Assembly (NCBI RefSeq): GCF_000374565.1
Contig: NZ_KB894700.1
Span: 1 to 34,385 of the forward strand
Length of the DNA stretch: 34,385 bases
Source of the DNA: Siminovitchia fordii DSM 16014 = CIP 108821
GTDB taxonomy: Bacteria; Bacillota; Bacilli; Bacillales; Bacillaceae_C
Direction: 5' to 3'
Shown: one piece after another, positions 9,016 through 17,216 of the stretch
How the letters are laid out: every line of letters starts with the position of its first letter
Position numbering within the stretch: position 1 is the stretch's first letter
Made by a program: the position numbers and the translations under genes
The notes under the pieces: generated by a model
Database searches by the model: none
What the model was told of the DNA's origin: nothing
What the model saw: only the letters and a program-made list of their open reading frames with translations

Positions 9016-10080
9016 ATGAACAATACATTTAAAATCATTGTCCTGGCAGGGGCCTTTGTTTCATTTATTCTGGGGGCAGGTACAGCGACAGGGCAAGAAA
9101 TACTGCAATTTTTTGTATCACATGGCTACTATGGTATTGGTGCTATAGTAATTGCAGCCGTTTTGCATATGTGGTTTGGTGCATATGCAATGGATGTAGG
9201 TCTCCGCTTGAAAGCGGAGGACTCAAAAGCTGTTTTCATCTATTTTTGCGGTAAATATCTTGGTACATTCTTCTATTGGTTCTCACAACTTTTCATCCTA
9301 GTTGTTTTTGTCGTCATGATTTCCGGAGCAGGTGCAACTGTTTCAGAATACTTTGGTACTGGAATTATAACTGGCAGAGCGATCATGGCCATCCTGGTAT
9401 TAATCACTGCCTTATTACGGCTAGAAACCATTATTAAAATATTGGGAATAGCTGGACCTATTATAGTCATTTTTGCAGTCATCGTAGGAGCTGGCAGCTT
9501 TGATCCGGCAGGTTTTTCACAAGCAGACGAAATGATAAGGGAGCTTAATCTTTCAACTGCAACCAAATACTGGTGGCAATCAGGATTTGTCTACTCTTCC
9601 TTTGTTTTACTCGTGGCATTGCCATTCCTGGCCAATCTGGGCAAGGATGAAGTCAGGAGAAAAAATGTGATCATTGGTGGAAATTTGGGCGGATTGATCA
9701 TGCTAATAGGGGTCTTTGCCATCTATATGGGCATCCTGTCCAACATTGACAAACTCCATACAAAAGATATACCGACTTTATTTCTTGCAGATCAAATCAG
9801 TCCTGCTTTGGCACTTTTCTTTTCTATTATCTTACTCATTGCTATTTATACAACCGCAGTGGGTATGCTATGGACTGTTTCAATTCAATTCTCAAAAGGC
9901 AGCAAGCTGAAATATAGAATCATCACAATCACCTTAACAATCGTTGGCTTTTTCAGCGGATTATTCCCTTTCGCCAAAATAATAGATTTGGTGTACCCCA
10001 TTGTTGGATACATCGGTTTAATACTAATGGTGGGAATGCTCTATCGTCAATTTATTAATAAAGGAAAAATTGGAAATTAA
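9016..10080 (+). CDS. YkvI-like integral membrane transporter
   Basis: A 354-residue, very hydrophobic protein with roughly ten membrane segments, resembling the YkvI group of the APC-type transporter superfamily. The first segment carries FILGAGTATGQEILQFF; a break in TM1 of this kind is typical of the fold. The ATG follows AGGAAGAGAGG. It is cotranscribed with a ureohydrolase 51 bases downstream, which suggests it imports that enzyme's substrate, perhaps agmatine or another guanidino compound. The substrate link is inference from gene order only. Confidence 0.8.
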   Translation: MNNTFKIIVLAGAFVSFILGAGTATGQEILQFFVSHGYYGIGAIVIAAVLHMWFGAYAMDVGLRLKAEDSKAVFIYFCGKYLGTFFYWFSQLFILVVFVVMISGAGATVSEYFGTGIITGRAIMAILVLITALLRLETIIKILGIAGPIIVIFAVIVGAGSFDPAGFSQADEMIRELNLSTATKYWWQSGFVYSSFVLLVALPFLANLGKDEVRRKNVIIGGNLGGLIMLIGVFAIYMGILSNIDKLHTKDIPTLFLADQISPALALFFSIILLIAIYTTAVGMLWTVSIQFSKGSKLKYRIITITLTIVGFFSGLFPFAKIIDLVYPIVGYIGLILMVGMLYRQFINKGKIGN

Positions 10081-10131
10081 GCTTATGATAAGCTAAAGAT
10101 TAACAAAAATATAACAAAATGAGGGACATAT

Positions 10132-11109
10132 ATGAGTAAGTATGCAAAAAAACCAGATTACACAAGAGTAAAACTCGACATGCCTTTTACAGGGATTACC
10201 TCTTTTAGAAAGTATCCAATTTGTACAAATCTAGATGAATTAGATGCCGACTTTGCAATTATCGGTGTTCCCAATGACATGACGACAGCATGGCGTTCAG
10301 GAGCCCGTATGGGCCCGAGATCCATACGGGAGCAGTCTTCCCTATATGCATTTGGTTCGGGATATGATCATGAAAAAGATATTGTCTACAATAATGACGG
10401 CTGGAAAATTGTTGATTGCGGGGACGTCTCCATTATTAATGGAGATGTGGAACAAAGTCATGAAAATGCAGAAGAAGCCATCAGAAAAATCATATCAAAA
10501 GGAGCCATCCCCATTGTCATAGGAGGGGACCACTCCGTTACCAATCCGGTTGCATTTGCTTTGGAAGAACGAAAAGAAAAAATTAATGTCGTTCAAATTG
10601 ATGCTCATTTGGACTGGCTAAAAGACGCTTCGGGCCAACGCTTTACATTGAGCAATCCAATGCGCAGAATGTCAGAAATGGAACACATCAATAAAATGGC
10701 ACAGCTTGGTATTAGAGGAGTCGGAAGCAGCCAAAAAGAAGACTTTGATGATGCACGTGCCTATGGAAGCACTATTTTATCTCCGAAACAAATAAGGAAA
10801 ATCGGAATTGAGGAAGCATTAAAAGATATGCCGGAAGGTGAAAAATACTACGTTACCATCGATATTGACGGGTTGGACGCCTCCATTGCTCCCGGAGCCG
10901 GCTCACCTTCACCAGGCGGGTTCTATTACGATGAGGTTAGTGAGATTTTAGAGGTTGTGGCGAAGAAAGGAGAAGTGATCGGCTTTGATCTGGTTGAAGT
11001 AAATCCATTATACGATCCAACCGGTGTTACTTCTCAAATCGCAGCAAGATTGATCATCGATTTTATCAACTTCATCATTAGAGAAAAACAACTTCATTCG
11101 GCGAAATAA
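10132..11109 (+). CDS. Ureohydrolase (agmatinase/guanidinobutyrase family), copy A
   Basis: A 325-residue arginase-fold hydrolase that should use two metal ions to cleave a guanidino compound into urea and an amine. Metal ligands are visible: GGDHS (His134), DAHLD (Asp157, His159, Asp161) and DIDGLD (Asp244, Asp246), followed by GAGSPSPGG. In typical agmatinases the DAHxD motif is followed by a HG(T)xF element; here it reads FTLSNPMRRMSEM, with no His. That makes the substrate uncertain. GAGGGACAT precedes the ATG. It is the second gene of an operon with a YkvI-like transporter and ends at a strong terminator. Confidence 0.88.
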   Translation: MSKYAKKPDYTRVKLDMPFTGITSFRKYPICTNLDELDADFAIIGVPNDMTTAWRSGARMGPRSIREQSSLYAFGSGYDHEKDIVYNNDGWKIVDCGDVSIINGDVEQSHENAEEAIRKIISKGAIPIVIGGDHSVTNPVAFALEERKEKINVVQIDAHLDWLKDASGQRFTLSNPMRRMSEMEHINKMAQLGIRGVGSSQKEDFDDARAYGSTILSPKQIRKIGIEEALKDMPEGEKYYVTIDIDGLDASIAPGAGSPSPGGFYYDEVSEILEVVAKKGEVIGFDLVEVNPLYDPTGVTSQIAARLIIDFINFIIREKQLHSAK

Positions 11110-11116
11110 TTCTTTT

Positions 11117-11148
11117 AAAGAGAAGTCTATTTTGGACTTCTCTTTTTG
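11117..11148 (+). terminator. Terminator after ureohydrolase A
   Basis: An 11-bp perfect stem, AAAGAGAAGTC / GACTTCTCTTT, with a seven-base loop and a following T-tract, starts eight bases after the stop codon. It is a standard factor-independent terminator. Confidence 0.9.
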
Positions 11149-11339
11149 TTGTACTTTAACAATTATTCAGTAACATATTGTCTAAAAAATGCTTAGAGCC
11201 TGCATTGAAACTCCTGTGTTTCGCAAAGGAAATGAGGCCTTCTTTCGCTTTTATTGGAGATATCTACGATCATAAAGCTGGACATCAATGAAGAGGATTG
11301 GTGCCCGTGTTTCCCACTTTTCACTAAATATGGGCATTT

Positions 11340-11555
11340 TTATTCGGGATTGGTTTCCGTATTTCGATGTGTCCCAACAAAAAGTCTCGGTTGCTCGTCC
11401 TTGTAACGACAGCGTTCTACCAGTATATAGCTGTCCGGCAGTCTAAATCCTGCACCCCCTCCTACTGATGGTCAAGTTTCAACTCCCCAACTCCAGCATC
11501 TTGTATTTCAATCAACGCTTGCCTAATGATCTGTACCTTAGATATCAATATGGTT
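11340..11555 (-). pseudogene. Coding-like debris, frameshifted, family unknown
   Basis: Read leftwards, two adjacent frames look protein-like: first QIIRQALIEIQDAGVGELKL up to a TAG, then after a shift in a G-run (about 11452-11464) GFRLPDSYILVE and KDEQPRLFVGTHRN up to a TAA at 11340. No start or ribosome binding site is evident. I read this as the remains of one gene broken by a frameshift, but the family is not recognised. The rest of 11160-11770 holds no supportable gene. Confidence 0.3.
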
Positions 11556-11772
11556 AAATGCGCCTTGTTTACATCCATCATATTTTTAAAAGGAATGCTC
11601 CATTTCGTTCCCAATCGCAGGTTCAAATAAACAACGAATGCTTTTTCCAGGCAACTTTATCTCCTGCTGAAAAAAATGCAATCATTTGGTTATATGGATG
11701 TTCGAACAATTATACTATAGAAGAGTCTCTTAGACTTTGTAATCAAATGCGCCTTGGCGTATTTGCGCCCAG

Positions 11773-11930
11773 AATTTATCGAGCTCTGCTCGATAAATTT
11801 CCTCTTAAAATCTGTGGCATCCGCCGGAGGCTTTGACTTTATTCAGCCGGGGTTTGAACTCCTACTGAATGGAATACCAATATGCATTCATCTCACCACT
11901 TGCAGAAGTGGGAGACTTCTGCTGAATCAA
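11773..11930 (+). repeat. Structured ~140-bp interspersed repeat, copy 1
   Basis: The segment begins with a perfect 12-bp hairpin (AATTTATCGAGC, loop TCT, GCTCGATAAATT; 11773-11799) and ends with another (GCAGAAGT-GGGAG-ACTTCTGC; 11902-11922). Between them lies a block shared with 13991-14130: GTGGCATCCGCCGGAGG, TTTATTCAGCCGG.GTTTGAAC and ACTGAATGGAATACCAA. Its folded, non-coding, multi-copy nature suggests the end of a mobile element, perhaps the structured right end of an IS200/IS605-type transposon, but no transposase is present here. This origin is inference. Confidence 0.6.
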
Positions 11931-12055
11931 GTAAAAATGATCATTGCTAAAGCTTTACCATCCGTTGCAACGAACACTGCTATTCTAGCACTCAACCGCA
12001 AATAAGATGTATCGCTACCTCTATTAAGGACTACTTAACCTTACTTTACTATCCC

Positions 12056-12274
12056 TTAATTTAACTTTTCATTTATTTTCTCTCCTTCCGAAAAAAATAA
12101 TGATACTGGTACGTCCAGTACAGCAGCAATCAATTCTAACTCAACTGTCGTTATGGGGCGCCTCCCTCTTTCTTTCATACTGTATGCCTGTACAGTAATT
12201 CCAAGAGTATTAGCCATCACGGTTTGTTTTACATTTTTAGATCTCCTTATCTCTCTAATTCTCTCATGTAACAA
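12056..12274 (-). CDS. Small Xre-family DNA-binding protein
   Basis: A 72-residue protein that is nearly all one Cro/C1-type helix-turn-helix: RIREIRRSKNVKQTVMANTL, then GITVQAYSMKERGRRPITTV, then LELIAAVLDVPVSLFF. It starts with TTG, preceded by GGTGGTGATC. It diverges from the broken Xre copy at 12398. A decayed relative of this gene lies at ~15960-16060 beside the intact larger Xre gene, so this is the surviving partner of one copy of a duplicated divergent pair. It probably represses the divergent promoter. Confidence 0.8.
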   Translation of the reverse strand: MLHERIREIRRSKNVKQTVMANTLGITVQAYSMKERGRRPITTVELELIAAVLDVPVSLFFSEGEKINEKLN

Positions 12275-12397
12275 GAAAAGATCACCACCGTCATTAAACG
12301 AAAAGTTTAATATATAGCTTTATTTCATATACAAAAAGGACCTTTTTGTTTTTAGCATAACGTTTATTTTACAAAATACAATATGAAGCGGTGAGGT

Positions 12398-12747
12398 ATG
12401 ATGAGTTTAGGATCTCGTTTAAAAAAAGGAAAGAAGAAACTGGTCACGGTTATATGTAGCTGAAAAGATAGGAATAACCAACGCTGTTTTTCCCAACTAC
12501 AAACGGGACTATCGTGATCCTGACACTGAAACCTTAAAAAACTAGCTTTACTATAAGAAGTGAAAACAGATTATTTACTTGGCATTACCGATAACCCCAT
12601 AGCCTATAAAAAATAGGGGACATTTCCAGTCATGACTAAGGACCCTGAGCTTGAACGGTGGCACAAGAAAATATCGATATCTGATGAAGTGAATGTTCAT
12701 AAACGGAGGCAAATGTGGGAGATTAATTAAAGTAAGGGAACCGATGA
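12398..12747 (+). pseudogene. Broken Xre regulator, duplicate of the gene at 16192
   Basis: This stretch aligns along its length with the intact regulator at 16192-16551, sharing long identical runs such as GTAGCTGAAAA, GGAATAACCAACGCTGT and GATCCTGACAC. It has lost bases early (AAAAAAAGGAAAG where the intact copy has an extra AGAA) and again at AAAAAACTAGC (missing GC), so the frame is broken at least twice. The ATG pair and GGTGAGGT ribosome binding site remain. It sits opposite the intact small Xre gene at 12056-12274. Confidence 0.85.
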
Positions 12748-12751
12748 ATAA

Positions 12752-12820
12752 CCGATTTTACCAAAATCGGCAACAATAAAGTCCTTACGGTTGGGGGACA
12801 GGCAGGTTCCTGCCCCAATC
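12752..12820. repeat. Two hairpins downstream of the broken Xre gene
   Basis: CCGATTTT-ACC-AAAATCGG (12752-12770) is a perfect hairpin. It is followed by a longer G/C-rich one, TTGGGG ... CCCCAA (12791-12818), that encloses GGCAGG-TT-CCTGCC. Neither has a convincing T-tract. They may end transcription of the deacetylase gene coming from the right, or be small dispersed palindromes like those scattered in Bacillus genomes. Confidence 0.5.
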
Positions 12821-12906
12821 CAATTGTAAAGGATTCCCCCTTTAATCTTTTAACTCCACAGCTGTCCGTTTCCGATTTCGTCATTCTCTTTGCAATTTTT
12901 GTCCCA

Positions 12907-13803
12907 TCAACCGCTTCTCAATGAACGTTCTCTAGCATATCTATTTTGGCTTTCATCAGTTCTCTCAAAAACATTATAAATATTTCCTAATGTAGTAAAC
13001 CATGCGCCATTAGACGCCATATATTGAATAAAACGTTCTAATTCTTTTATAAAATGTGCCCGACCGCTTGTTTGGGGGTGTAATGTTAAGATAAAGCAAG
13101 CACCGTCAAGCTTACACGCATAATCGTAAGTTGACTTCCACCTTTCAAACACTTCATGAACACATCTTAATCCACCTTCTCCTTGATCGCCTACAAACTC
13201 TTGTGTAGGAAAATCATCCAAATACCATGACACTGGTATTTCTAATATTTTACTAGAAGGGCCATATACATTCCCTTTATCTGCATTTACCTTAACTGGA
13301 CGAATCCAATATGGGTAAAAATCATTTCCCATTAAACTGCTATCATAGTTAAATCCATATTCCTCTAATATACTGAGTGTATTCTCACTAAAATCCCATG
13401 CAGGGGAACGATAGCCACTAGGTGTAACACCGATTTTTTGTAGTGCCTCCAAGCCTTTTTCCATAACAATCTTTTCTTCATCATAAGATAATTCCGTTAC
13501 ATTCTCATGAGCGTATCCATGATGGCAAATCTCGTGGCCTTTAGCAACTACCTCTTTACAAATATCGATATATGTATCGATCGTATGGCCAGGAATGCAC
13601 CAAGACGTTTGTATATCGTACTTTTCAAATAATCTGAGCAACCTAGGAGCCCCTACTGCCGCTCCAAACTCCCCCCTTGACATATAGGCAGGAGAAAAAA
13701 GCTTATAGGTTCCCAACCAAACAGAGGCCGCATCAAAATCACATCCAATATTAACTGCTACACGCTTTCCTTCGGGCAACCTTAATGTACCTGAACTCTG
13801 CAC
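12907..13803 (-). CDS. Polysaccharide-deacetylase-fold hydrolase (PuuE/HpPgdA-like)
   Basis: A 298-residue carbohydrate-esterase-4 fold protein. The metal site is visible as CDFDA (Asp22, Asp24) and HGYAH (His95, His99), with RSPAWDFS and SLMGNDFYPYW as family landmarks. The pattern resembles the intracellular branch of this fold (allantoinase PuuE, HpPgdA and cyclic-imide hydrolases) more than wall deacetylases, and no signal peptide or membrane anchor is present. With an MFS transporter upstream on the same strand and other amide-bond hydrolases around, a small cyclic amide or imide is a likelier substrate than peptidoglycan. Start is GTG with GGGAGG seven bases before it. Confidence 0.82.
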   Translation of the reverse strand: MQSSGTLRLPEGKRVAVNIGCDFDAASVWLGTYKLFSPAYMSRGEFGAAVGAPRLLRLFEKYDIQTSWCIPGHTIDTYIDICKEVVAKGHEICHHGYAHENVTELSYDEEKIVMEKGLEALQKIGVTPSGYRSPAWDFSENTLSILEEYGFNYDSSLMGNDFYPYWIRPVKVNADKGNVYGPSSKILEIPVSWYLDDFPTQEFVGDQGEGGLRCVHEVFERWKSTYDYACKLDGACFILTLHPQTSGRAHFIKELERFIQYMASNGAWFTTLGNIYNVFERTDESQNRYARERSLRSG

Positions 13804-14369
13804 GAAACATCCTCCCTCAAATGTTTTTGGCTTTCTTTCTGCTGAATTTTACCTTCATGCCAATACAAACACCCAAAATAAATTACCTGTCCTTCCTTTC
13901 AAGATTCTTAATCCCTGTATGGCCAGCATTACACAAAAGCAATTTAGACATATGTATCCAATTGTTTTACTTTTTACGGTTATCAACTCCGCTCGATACA
14001 TTTCCTTTGAAAACCTGTGGCATCCGCCGGAGGATTTAACTTTATTCAGCCGGTGTTTGAACCCCCACTGAATGGAATACCAAAATGCAGCCATCTCACC
14101 TCTTACAGAAGTGAGAGGGAATTGAGTAAGTAACTATATAAGTATTTGAATTGGAAAAAATTATGCCCAATTACCTACTAAGAAATTCGAACTGACATCG
14201 GGGTGCGGATGGTAAAAACGTTTACAAAAAAAATGATTCCTCAAATCAATACGGCAGCCCCTTTTTGGAACTGAGCAAGTTAAAGCCTCCAATTTTCCTA
14301 AAAAGAGGCGCCTTTATGGATGACAGCACTCTCATAAATTCCCCCAACAGAATGCTTAAAAGTTTCCTC
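13804..14369. other. Gap between deacetylase-like gene and MFS gene
   Basis: About 570 bases without a credible gene. The centre holds the second copy of the structured repeat (13991-14130). AGGCGCCT near 14308-14315 is a small palindrome followed on the minus strand by CTTTTT, a weak terminator candidate for the MFS gene. The ORFs crossing the region have no ribosome binding sites and run through the repeat. Confidence 0.5.
13991..14130 (+). repeat. Structured ~140-bp interspersed repeat, copy 2
   Basis: This shares with 11788-11930 the blocks GCTCGATA, TGTGGCATCCGCCGGAGG, TTTATTCAGCCGG and ACTGAATGGAATACCAA, and CATCTCACC...CAGAAGTG. The left hairpin is only half preserved, and the right hairpin (CAGAAGTGAGAGG) has lost its partner arm, so this copy is more decayed. 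The pair brackets 12056-13803 in direct orientation. Confidence 0.6.
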
Positions 14370-15773
14370 TTACAATCCGCTAATGTTTTTTGAATGCTCT
14401 GGTGCACTTGTAGGATCACCCGCGATTTTTGTAAGCTCTAGACCAGTAGTCCTCATCCCTCCAATGAGAATGATTAGACCCGAACCTAAAACAATTGCAG
14501 CCAATACATATAAGGTGCCTATTCCGCCTATCACGTTTAATAAAGCCACTGTCAGGAAAGGAGCGATGATTCCACCTATTTGACCTCCTCCCTCGGTGAT
14601 AGCTACCCCGGTTGTTCTAACACGCGTCGGGAATATTTCTGCCATATATACATAGCCGGCCGAATTCGCGGCAATCATCATTGAGCACATAAAAGCACCC
14701 AAAATAACCAAGAAGTTACTTGAAACATTTGTCATAAGACACAGCGAACCCGCAAATACAACTGTCACAAAGAACATAAAATACTTTCTTTCTACTTTAT
14801 CTATTAAAATTAAAGCGATAAGAGCACCAACTGGGGTACCCAAATAACCTAAGGCTGTAAAAAGAAGTCCAGAGGAGGCAGTATTTCCAGATTCAATTAA
14901 TATCGTTGGTGCATAACTTAAATAGGCGTAAGTGGTGATGAGCCAAACTAGCCAAAATGCCAACGTAATAACGGTTCGTTTCAAATATGGAGGTGAAAAT
15001 AAAGTTTTGGTTACACTTCCACTACTTTCCTCTTCTGGCGGAACCACAGGGACAGGCGGCAATTCTTTGCCCGTTTTCAGTCTGACTCTTCTTTCCATGT
15101 CTGTTACTAACCTCTCTGCTTCCTCTGGCTTTCCATTTATGACTAACCACCTTGCCGATTCTGGAAGAAAACGTGCTCTCATAAATATCAAAACAATGGC
15201 AACTAGGGCTCCAAGACCAAAAATGATTCGCCATCCATTTTCTAAATTAATCAACGCAAGTGAAATAAAGGGCGTAATGGTTAAACCGGCAGCTCCCCAA
15301 AAATACATCAACTGAAGATATTTCCCTCTACTTTTTGATGGAGAAAATTCCGTGATGATCGTGGATGCTATTGCTATTTCGGCACCTGTTCCAACTCCTG
15401 TTATGAACCGGAATATAGCCAGAGACCATAAATCCCAGGCAAATGCTGAAAGAAACCCACCTATAGCTACAATTAATACGGTATATAAAAGGGCTTTCCT
15501 ACGCCCGACACGATCTGCAACCAATGATAACAGGTAGTCCCCAATCACATATCCAATTAAATACAAAGTAACTGGATAAGCAGCCTCTGTTGCAGTTAAA
15601 TGAAACACTTCCGTTAGTTTTGGTAAAGTAAAACCTATCACACTGATATCAAAATATACGAAAAAATATGATAACCCTATGATTAAAAAAGTAAGATTAC
15701 TAAAGCCTAATGTAGGTAATCTATCGATCCTTGCATTCAAATCAGCAATCTTTTGGCCATGAACAGCACCCAT
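14370..15773 (-). CDS. MFS transporter, sugar/aromatic-acid porter type
   Basis: A 467-residue major facilitator with about 12 membrane segments. Between TM2 and TM3 it carries the family motif ADRVGRRKALL, and FRFITGVGTGAEIAIASTII follows in TM4-5. The second half has EIFPTRVRTTGVAITEGGGQ. A long N-terminal cytoplasmic stretch (IADLNARIDRLPTLG) is typical of the AAHS/SP-like importers of organic acids. GGGGGAAAGGG precedes the ATG. On the same strand as the deacetylase-fold hydrolase, so it may bring in that enzyme's substrate, though 566 bases and a repeat now separate them. Confidence 0.88.
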   Translation of the reverse strand: MGAVHGQKIADLNARIDRLPTLGFSNLTFLIIGLSYFFVYFDISVIGFTLPKLTEVFHLTATEAAYPVTLYLIGYVIGDYLLSLVADRVGRRKALLYTVLIVAIGGFLSAFAWDLWSLAIFRFITGVGTGAEIAIASTIITEFSPSKSRGKYLQLMYFWGAAGLTITPFISLALINLENGWRIIFGLGALVAIVLIFMRARFLPESARWLVINGKPEEAERLVTDMERRVRLKTGKELPPVPVVPPEEESSGSVTKTLFSPPYLKRTVITLAFWLVWLITTYAYLSYAPTILIESGNTASSGLLFTALGYLGTPVGALIALILIDKVERKYFMFFVTVVFAGSLCLMTNVSSNFLVILGAFMCSMMIAANSAGYVYMAEIFPTRVRTTGVAITEGGGQIGGIIAPFLTVALLNVIGGIGTLYVLAAIVLGSGLIILIGGMRTTGLELTKIAGDPTSAPEHSKNISGL

Positions 15774-15959
15774 TCCCTTTCCCCCTTATTGAAATCATTT
15801 TTGTTTGTTAATAGTAAAAAAATCATTCCTGATTACGTCTATCCAAACCCAGGCTCTGAATTTTTTAACTTTACGTTTATTTTATTTTCAAAAAAATAGA
15901 CATCTGCAAAGAGCAACTCAAATTCAGTAATGGTGATGAACCTCCCAGATGTCTTGGTA

Positions 15960-16060
15960 TATTTAATATTCCACAATAAACCAGGGCTTATTTTACATTT
16001 TTAGACCTTCTTACCTTTTAAATTTTCCAGATACTATCACCGCCTTTAAATAAACGTAAA
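15960..16060 (-). pseudogene. Remnant of a small Xre gene
   Basis: The run TTATTTTACATTTTTAGA followed by CTTCTTACC, AATTTTCCAGA and ATCACCGCC parallels 12230-12295, the 5' half of the intact small Xre gene and its ribosome binding site. Stops and small deletions remove the reading frame. It diverges from the intact Xre gene at 16192, mirroring locus 12056-12747. Nothing else supportable is seen in 15774-16191. Confidence 0.65.
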
Positions 16061-16145
16061 GTTTAAATCGATACCTCAATTATATATACATAAAGTTGAA
16101 TGTCAAGTTATTAATAAACTTTTGGTTTAATTTATTTAACATAGC

Positions 16146-16174
16146 GTTTATTTGATGTAAACTATCTGTATAAT
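16146..16174 (+). promoter_or_regulatory. Promoter and operator-like palindrome of Xre gene
   Basis: A consensus TATAAT -10 lies at 16169-16174, 18 bases before the ATG. Just upstream is the inverted repeat GTTTA-TTTGATG-TAAAC (16146-16162), where a -35 would be, so binding there should block transcription. Related GTTTATTT and AAAGTTTA motifs recur around 12300-12370 and 16050-16140, consistent with sites for the duplicated Xre regulators. Confidence 0.5.
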
Positions 16175-16191
16175 GTATGAAACGGTGATAT

Positions 16192-16551
16192 ATGATGAGT
16201 TTGGGTTCTCGCTTAAAAAAAGAAAGAGAAAGAAGAAACTGGTCGCAGATCTATGTAGCTGAAAAAATCGGAATAACCAACGCTGTCCTGTCAAACTACG
16301 AACGGAATTATCGAGATCCTGACACCGAAACCTTAAAAAAGCTAGCTTTATTATATGAAGTGAAAACTGATTATCTACTAGGCATTACAGATAACCCTAC
16401 AGCCGCTGAAAAAGGCAATGAGTTCCCTACAATCATTAAGGACCCCGAACTTGAAAGGTGGCATAAGGAATTACCTAATTGTAATGAAGAGGATTTGCGG
16501 AAACTGAGGCAAGTATGGGAAATTATCAAAGGAAATGGGGATAACGAATAG
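16192..16551 (+). CDS. Xre-family transcriptional regulator
   Basis: A 119-residue phage-repressor-like regulator. Residues ~5-65 form the helix-turn-helix (LGSRLKKERERRNWSQIYVA, then EKIGITNAVLSNYERNYRDP), and the C-terminal ~50 residues (PELERWHKELP, LRKLRQVWEII) resemble the short tails of Bacillus SinR/immunity-repressor-like proteins. Two ATGs in tandem (16192, 16195) follow CGGTGATAT. It is the intact copy of the pseudogene at 12398-12747. Likely self-regulated through the palindrome overlapping its promoter. What it controls besides itself is not evident. Confidence 0.85.
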   Translation: MMSLGSRLKKERERRNWSQIYVAEKIGITNAVLSNYERNYRDPDTETLKKLALLYEVKTDYLLGITDNPTAAEKGNEFPTIIKDPELERWHKELPNCNEEDLRKLRQVWEIIKGNGDNE

Positions 16552-16785
16552 CCGATAAAATATAGATAACACAAACACGGGATAACTTAATTTAAGTTGT
16601 TAAATTTTCCTCATCTGATCCCTCCAAAAATGTTCATCCTTCTTTTTTTATATTTCCTAAACACACTTTTGAATTACCAGATAAATAGCGAACTTTGGTG
16701 AAAAGAGTCATTATTCTCATGAAGCAAAAGTCTTGGCAAATCAAAAACTAGTGACACAAGATTTAATTGCGAATTGAAAAACTAA

Positions 16786-16882
16786 GCTTGGTCAGACTGA
16801 GCCTATTTTTATTTACGTCTATTTTCCGTTAAAAAACTTCCTAGCCCCCTGGATATCCCCCCTAACTCCGGGGGCTTTTTTC
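16786..16882 (+). terminator. Two terminator-like hairpins in an empty region
   Basis: GCTTGGT / ACTGAGC (16786-16802, with wobble pairs) followed by TATTTTTATTT is a weak candidate. AGCCCCC (16843-16849) pairs with GGGGGCT (16870-16876) and is followed by TTTTTTCT, a good plus-strand terminator. No gene ends just before it: the nearest is Xre at 16551. A small untranslated RNA between ~16600 and 16882 is therefore possible, but no promoter was identified. Confidence 0.55.
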
Positions 16883-16934
16883 TATTTCTTATGTTATGAG
16901 TGATTTCATACCGTACTTGCAACGACCGATCCTA

Positions 16935-17123
16935 TCAATTTAATGTTGGTCCAACACGAATAAAGTTAGCGGCTTCGATTTCGTCGATGGAGACCAACTC
17001 GCTAACAGGTTGTTTTACTCGCGTAGCAATGACAGCAAAAGCAGTAGCCGTGTTAAGTGAAAGTCTTACAGTTAGTGCTAGAGTTTCCTCAAACCCTTGA
17101 TTTACAGCTTCCTCCGAACTCAT
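16935..17123 (-). CDS. Unrecognised 62-residue ORF, possible small gene
   Basis: An ATG frame preceded by GTAGGGCTATCAT. The product (GFEETLALTVRLSLNTATAF, then VSELVSIDEIEAANFIRVGP) has a balanced, soluble, helix-friendly composition and an acidic N-terminus, but I recognise no family. It stands opposite the regulator gene at 17217. It may be a real small protein or chance. Confidence 0.3.
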   Translation of the reverse strand: MSSEEAVNQGFEETLALTVRLSLNTATAFAVIATRVKQPVSELVSIDEIEAANFIRVGPTLN

Positions 17124-17216
17124 ATGATAGCCCTACATAGCCCAGTTTTTTTTACGTATCTAGTCATTCCATTAATGATATTATAGAAAAAATAATATAA
17201 CTGGGAGGAGTTTTTA

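Noticed and set aside
13785-14094. ORFs of 84 (plus) and 79 (minus) codons
   Set aside because: Both run through the structured repeat and lack ribosome binding sites, so they are not credible genes.
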